From: Rhodospirillaceae bacterium
GTDB lineage: Bacteria; Pseudomonadota; Alphaproteobacteria; Rhodospirillales; 2-02-FULL-58-16
Length of the DNA: 9,066 nt
Assembly (NCBI GenBank): GCA_030623425.1
Contig: JAUXMA010000047.1
Coordinates: 1 to 9,066 of the forward strand
Reading direction: 5' to 3'
Below the pieces are notes generated by a model that saw only the letters and a list, made by a program, of their open reading frames with translations, was not told the DNA's origin and ran no database searches. Within the stretch, counting starts at the first letter, position 1, and each line of letters opens with the position of its first letter. This document shows positions 7,216 to 9,066 of this stretch, piece after piece. A program made the translations under genes and the position numbers.

Positions 7216-9066
7216 GCGAGATCACCCCCGAAATCGTCCGCCAGCACGGCCTCACCGAGGACGAATACGGCAAAATTCTGGCCATTCTCGGGCGTCGGCC
7301 GAATCTCACCGAACTCGGCATCTTCTCGGTGATGTGGAGCGAGCACTGTTCTTATAAATCGTCGAAAAAGTGGCTCAGGACGCTGCCCACGGAAGCCCCC
7401 TGGGTGATCCGCGGTCCCGGCGAGAACGCCGGCGTCATCGACATCGGCGACGCCCAGGCCGTCGTCTTCAAGATGGAAAGCCACAACCACCCGTCCTTCA
7501 TCGAGCCCTACCAGGGCGCGGCGACGGGGCTCGGCGGCATCCTCCGCGACGTGTTCACCATGGGGGCGCGGCCCGTTGCCAACATGAATTCCCTTCGTTT
7601 CGGCGCTCCCGGCCACGCCAAGACCCGGCACCTGGTTTCCGGCGTCGTCGCCGGCATCGGCGATTACGGCAACTGCGTCGGCGTTCCGACGGTCGGCGGA
7701 GAATGCGAATTTCACCCGGCTTACGACGGCAACATCCTGGTCAACGCGATGACCGTCGGCCTCGCCGAGACCGGCAAAATTTTCTATTCGGCGGCGAGCG
7801 GAGCGGGAAATCCGATCATCTACGTGGGCTCCAAGACCGGCCGCGACGGCATCCACGGCGCGACCATGGCCTCGGCCGAGTTCGGCGAGGATTCCGAAGA
7901 CAAGCGCCCGACGGTGCAGGTCGGCGATCCTTTCACCGAAAAATTGCTTATCGAGGCCTGCCTGGAGTTGATGGCCACCGACGCCATCGTCGCCATTCAG
8001 GACATGGGGGCGGCGGGGCTCACCTCGTCTTCCTTCGAGATGGCGTCGAAGGGCGGCATGGGCGTGGAAATGGACCTCGACGCGGTGCCCCAACGCGAAC
8101 AGGGCATGACCCCATACGAGATCATGCTCTCGGAAAGCCAGGAACGCATGCTGATGGTCTTGAAAGCCGGCGGCGAGGACCGGGCCCGCGCCATTTTCCA
8201 AAAATGGCGGCTCGACTTCGCCGTTGTCGGCCGCCTCACCGATAGCGGCCGCATGGTCCTGGCCATGGCCGGCCAGGTGGTGGCGGACCTGCCGATCGCG
8301 CCGCTGGTCGCGGCCTCTCCCGAATACGACCGGCCATGGACGCCGGCGCCGAAACCCGAACCCGTCTTCGCCGCCGGGGTGCCGTCCCCCAACGACCCGC
8401 TGGCGGCACTGCAACGGCTCGTCGGCTCTCCGGATCTGGCTTGCAAGCAATGGATCTGGGAACAGTACGACCACATGGTCATGGCCGATACCGCCCAGCG
8501 CCCGGGCGGCGACGCCGCCGTCGTCAGGGTGCACGGGACCGGCAAGGCGATCGCCATTGCCGCCGACTGCACGCCGCGCTACTGCCTCGCCGATCCTTTC
8601 GAAGGCGGCCGCCAGGCGGTCGCCGAGACGTGGCGCAACCTGACGGCTGTCGGCGCCAGGCCGCTGGCCATCACCAACTGCTTGAATTTCGGCAATCCGG
8701 AAAAGCCCGAGATCATGGGTCAGTTCGTCGGTTGCATAAAGGGCATGCGCGAAGCTTGCGCCGAGCTGCGATTTCCCGTCGTCTCGGGCAACGTCTCGTT
8801 CTACAACGAAACCAACGGCAAGGCCATTCCGCCGACCCCGACCATCGGCGGCGTCGGCTTGCTGGCCGATGTGAACAAAGCCGTGAGCTTGGCTTTCAAG
8901 GACCGGGGCCAGGCCATCATCGTCATTGGCGAGACGATGGGGCATCTGGGCGCCAGCCTGTATTTGCGCGAGATCGAAGGCCGCGAGGAAGGCGCGCCGC
9001 CGCCGGTCGACCTCGCCGTCGAACGCCGCAACGGCGATTTCGCGCGCGCCATGATCGCGGCGGGCC
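7212..9066 (+). CDS. purL: FGAM synthase large subunit PurL (small-PurL type), 3' end outside the window
   Basis: PurL uses ATP and the ammonia delivered by PurQ to convert FGAR to FGAM. The frame stays open to the window end, giving 618 codons of an expected 735 or so; the missing part is the end of the second AIRS-C-like domain. The first half contains [19 protein letters not shown] (catalytic His45), [29 protein letters not shown] (from residue 88, ATP/metal binding) and [17 protein letters not shown]. Then come [19 protein letters not shown] and, in the second half, [15 protein letters not shown] and [10 protein letters not shown]. It lacks the N-terminal extension and fused glutaminase of the large PurL, in keeping with separate purS and purQ. 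The ATG at 7212 overlaps the rhomboid stop by 4 bp; GGAG (7197-7200) is 11 nt upstream. Confidence 0.98.
   Translation, partial: MSEITPEIVRQHGLTEDEYGKILAILGRRPNLTELGIFSVMWSEHCSYKSSKKWLRTLPTEAPWVIRGPGENAGVIDIGDAQAVVFKMESHNHPSFIEPYQGAATGLGGILRDVFTMGARPVANMNSLRFGAPGHAKTRHLVSGVVAGIGDYGNCVGVPTVGGECEFHPAYDGNILVNAMTVGLAETGKIFYSAASGAGNPIIYVGSKTGRDGIHGATMASAEFGEDSEDKRPTVQVGDPFTEKLLIEACLELMATDAIVAIQDMGAAGLTSSSFEMASKGGMGVEMDLDAVPQREQGMTPYEIMLSESQERMLMVLKAGGEDRARAIFQKWRLDFAVVGRLTDSGRMVLAMAGQVVADLPIAPLVAASPEYDRPWTPAPKPEPVFAAGVPSPNDPLAALQRLVGSPDLACKQWIWEQYDHMVMADTAQRPGGDAAVVRVHGTGKAIAIAADCTPRYCLADPFEGGRQAVAETWRNLTAVGARPLAITNCLNFGNPEKPEIMGQFVGCIKGMREACAELRFPVVSGNVSFYNETNGKAIPPTPTIGGVGLLADVNKAVSLAFKDRGQAIIVIGETMGHLGASLYLREIEGREEGAPPPVDLAVERRNGDFARAMIAAG

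Noticed and set aside
6963..8945. Very long open frame on the minus strand (660 codons) opposite purL
   Set aside because: It lies antisense to unmistakable purL and the rhomboid end, has no family motif, and is rich in Gly/Ala/His/Asp/Arg as expected from the complement of GC-rich codons.

Overview
The window reads as chromosomal core DNA of a GC-rich alphaproteobacterium. A Rhodospirillales-like lineage is my inference. The best marker is the DUF1476/PF07345 gene on the minus strand (3377-3745), the zeta-type F1-ATPase inhibitor family, which is essentially restricted to Alphaproteobacteria. The pur gene set and the dense packing fit this. No transposase, integrase, phage gene, CRISPR array, tRNA or rRNA is visible.

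Layout: 1-240 is a comparatively AT-rich non-coding leader with a small dyad and mini-ORFs. Then come radC (241-921, +), an acid-ceramidase/NAAA-like Ntn hydrolase on the minus strand (940-1926), and purB (2070-3362, +). The zeta-type ATPase inhibitor (3377-3745, -) is followed by an NRDE/TANGO2-family protein (3853-4617, +). A 98-bp regulatory gap carries a good promoter candidate and a perfect hairpin. It leads into a tight plus-strand cluster: purC (4716-5480), purS (5504-5749), purQ (5762-6451), a rhomboid protease gene (6466-7215) and purL (7212 to the window end, incomplete).

How the genes fit together: PurS, PurQ and small PurL form the three-part FGAM synthase (step 4 of de novo purine synthesis). 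PurC makes SAICAR, and PurB acts both on SAICAR and on adenylosuccinate. The rhomboid gene sits between purQ and purL and overlaps purL by 4 bp (ATGA), so it is very probably co-transcribed with them. Its role there is not evident. The zeta inhibitor would act on ATP synthase. RadC, the Ntn hydrolase and the NRDE protein have no visible functional link to purine synthesis.

Most of the window is ordinary housekeeping DNA, and I see no convincing undescribed multi-gene system. The points worth a second look are the 5'-UTR hairpin and promoter dyad in front of purC, the rhomboid gene inside the FGAM-synthase genes, the uncharacterised Ntn hydrolase with its three-copy repeat and mini-ORF leader, and the dyad plus leader ORF in front of radC.
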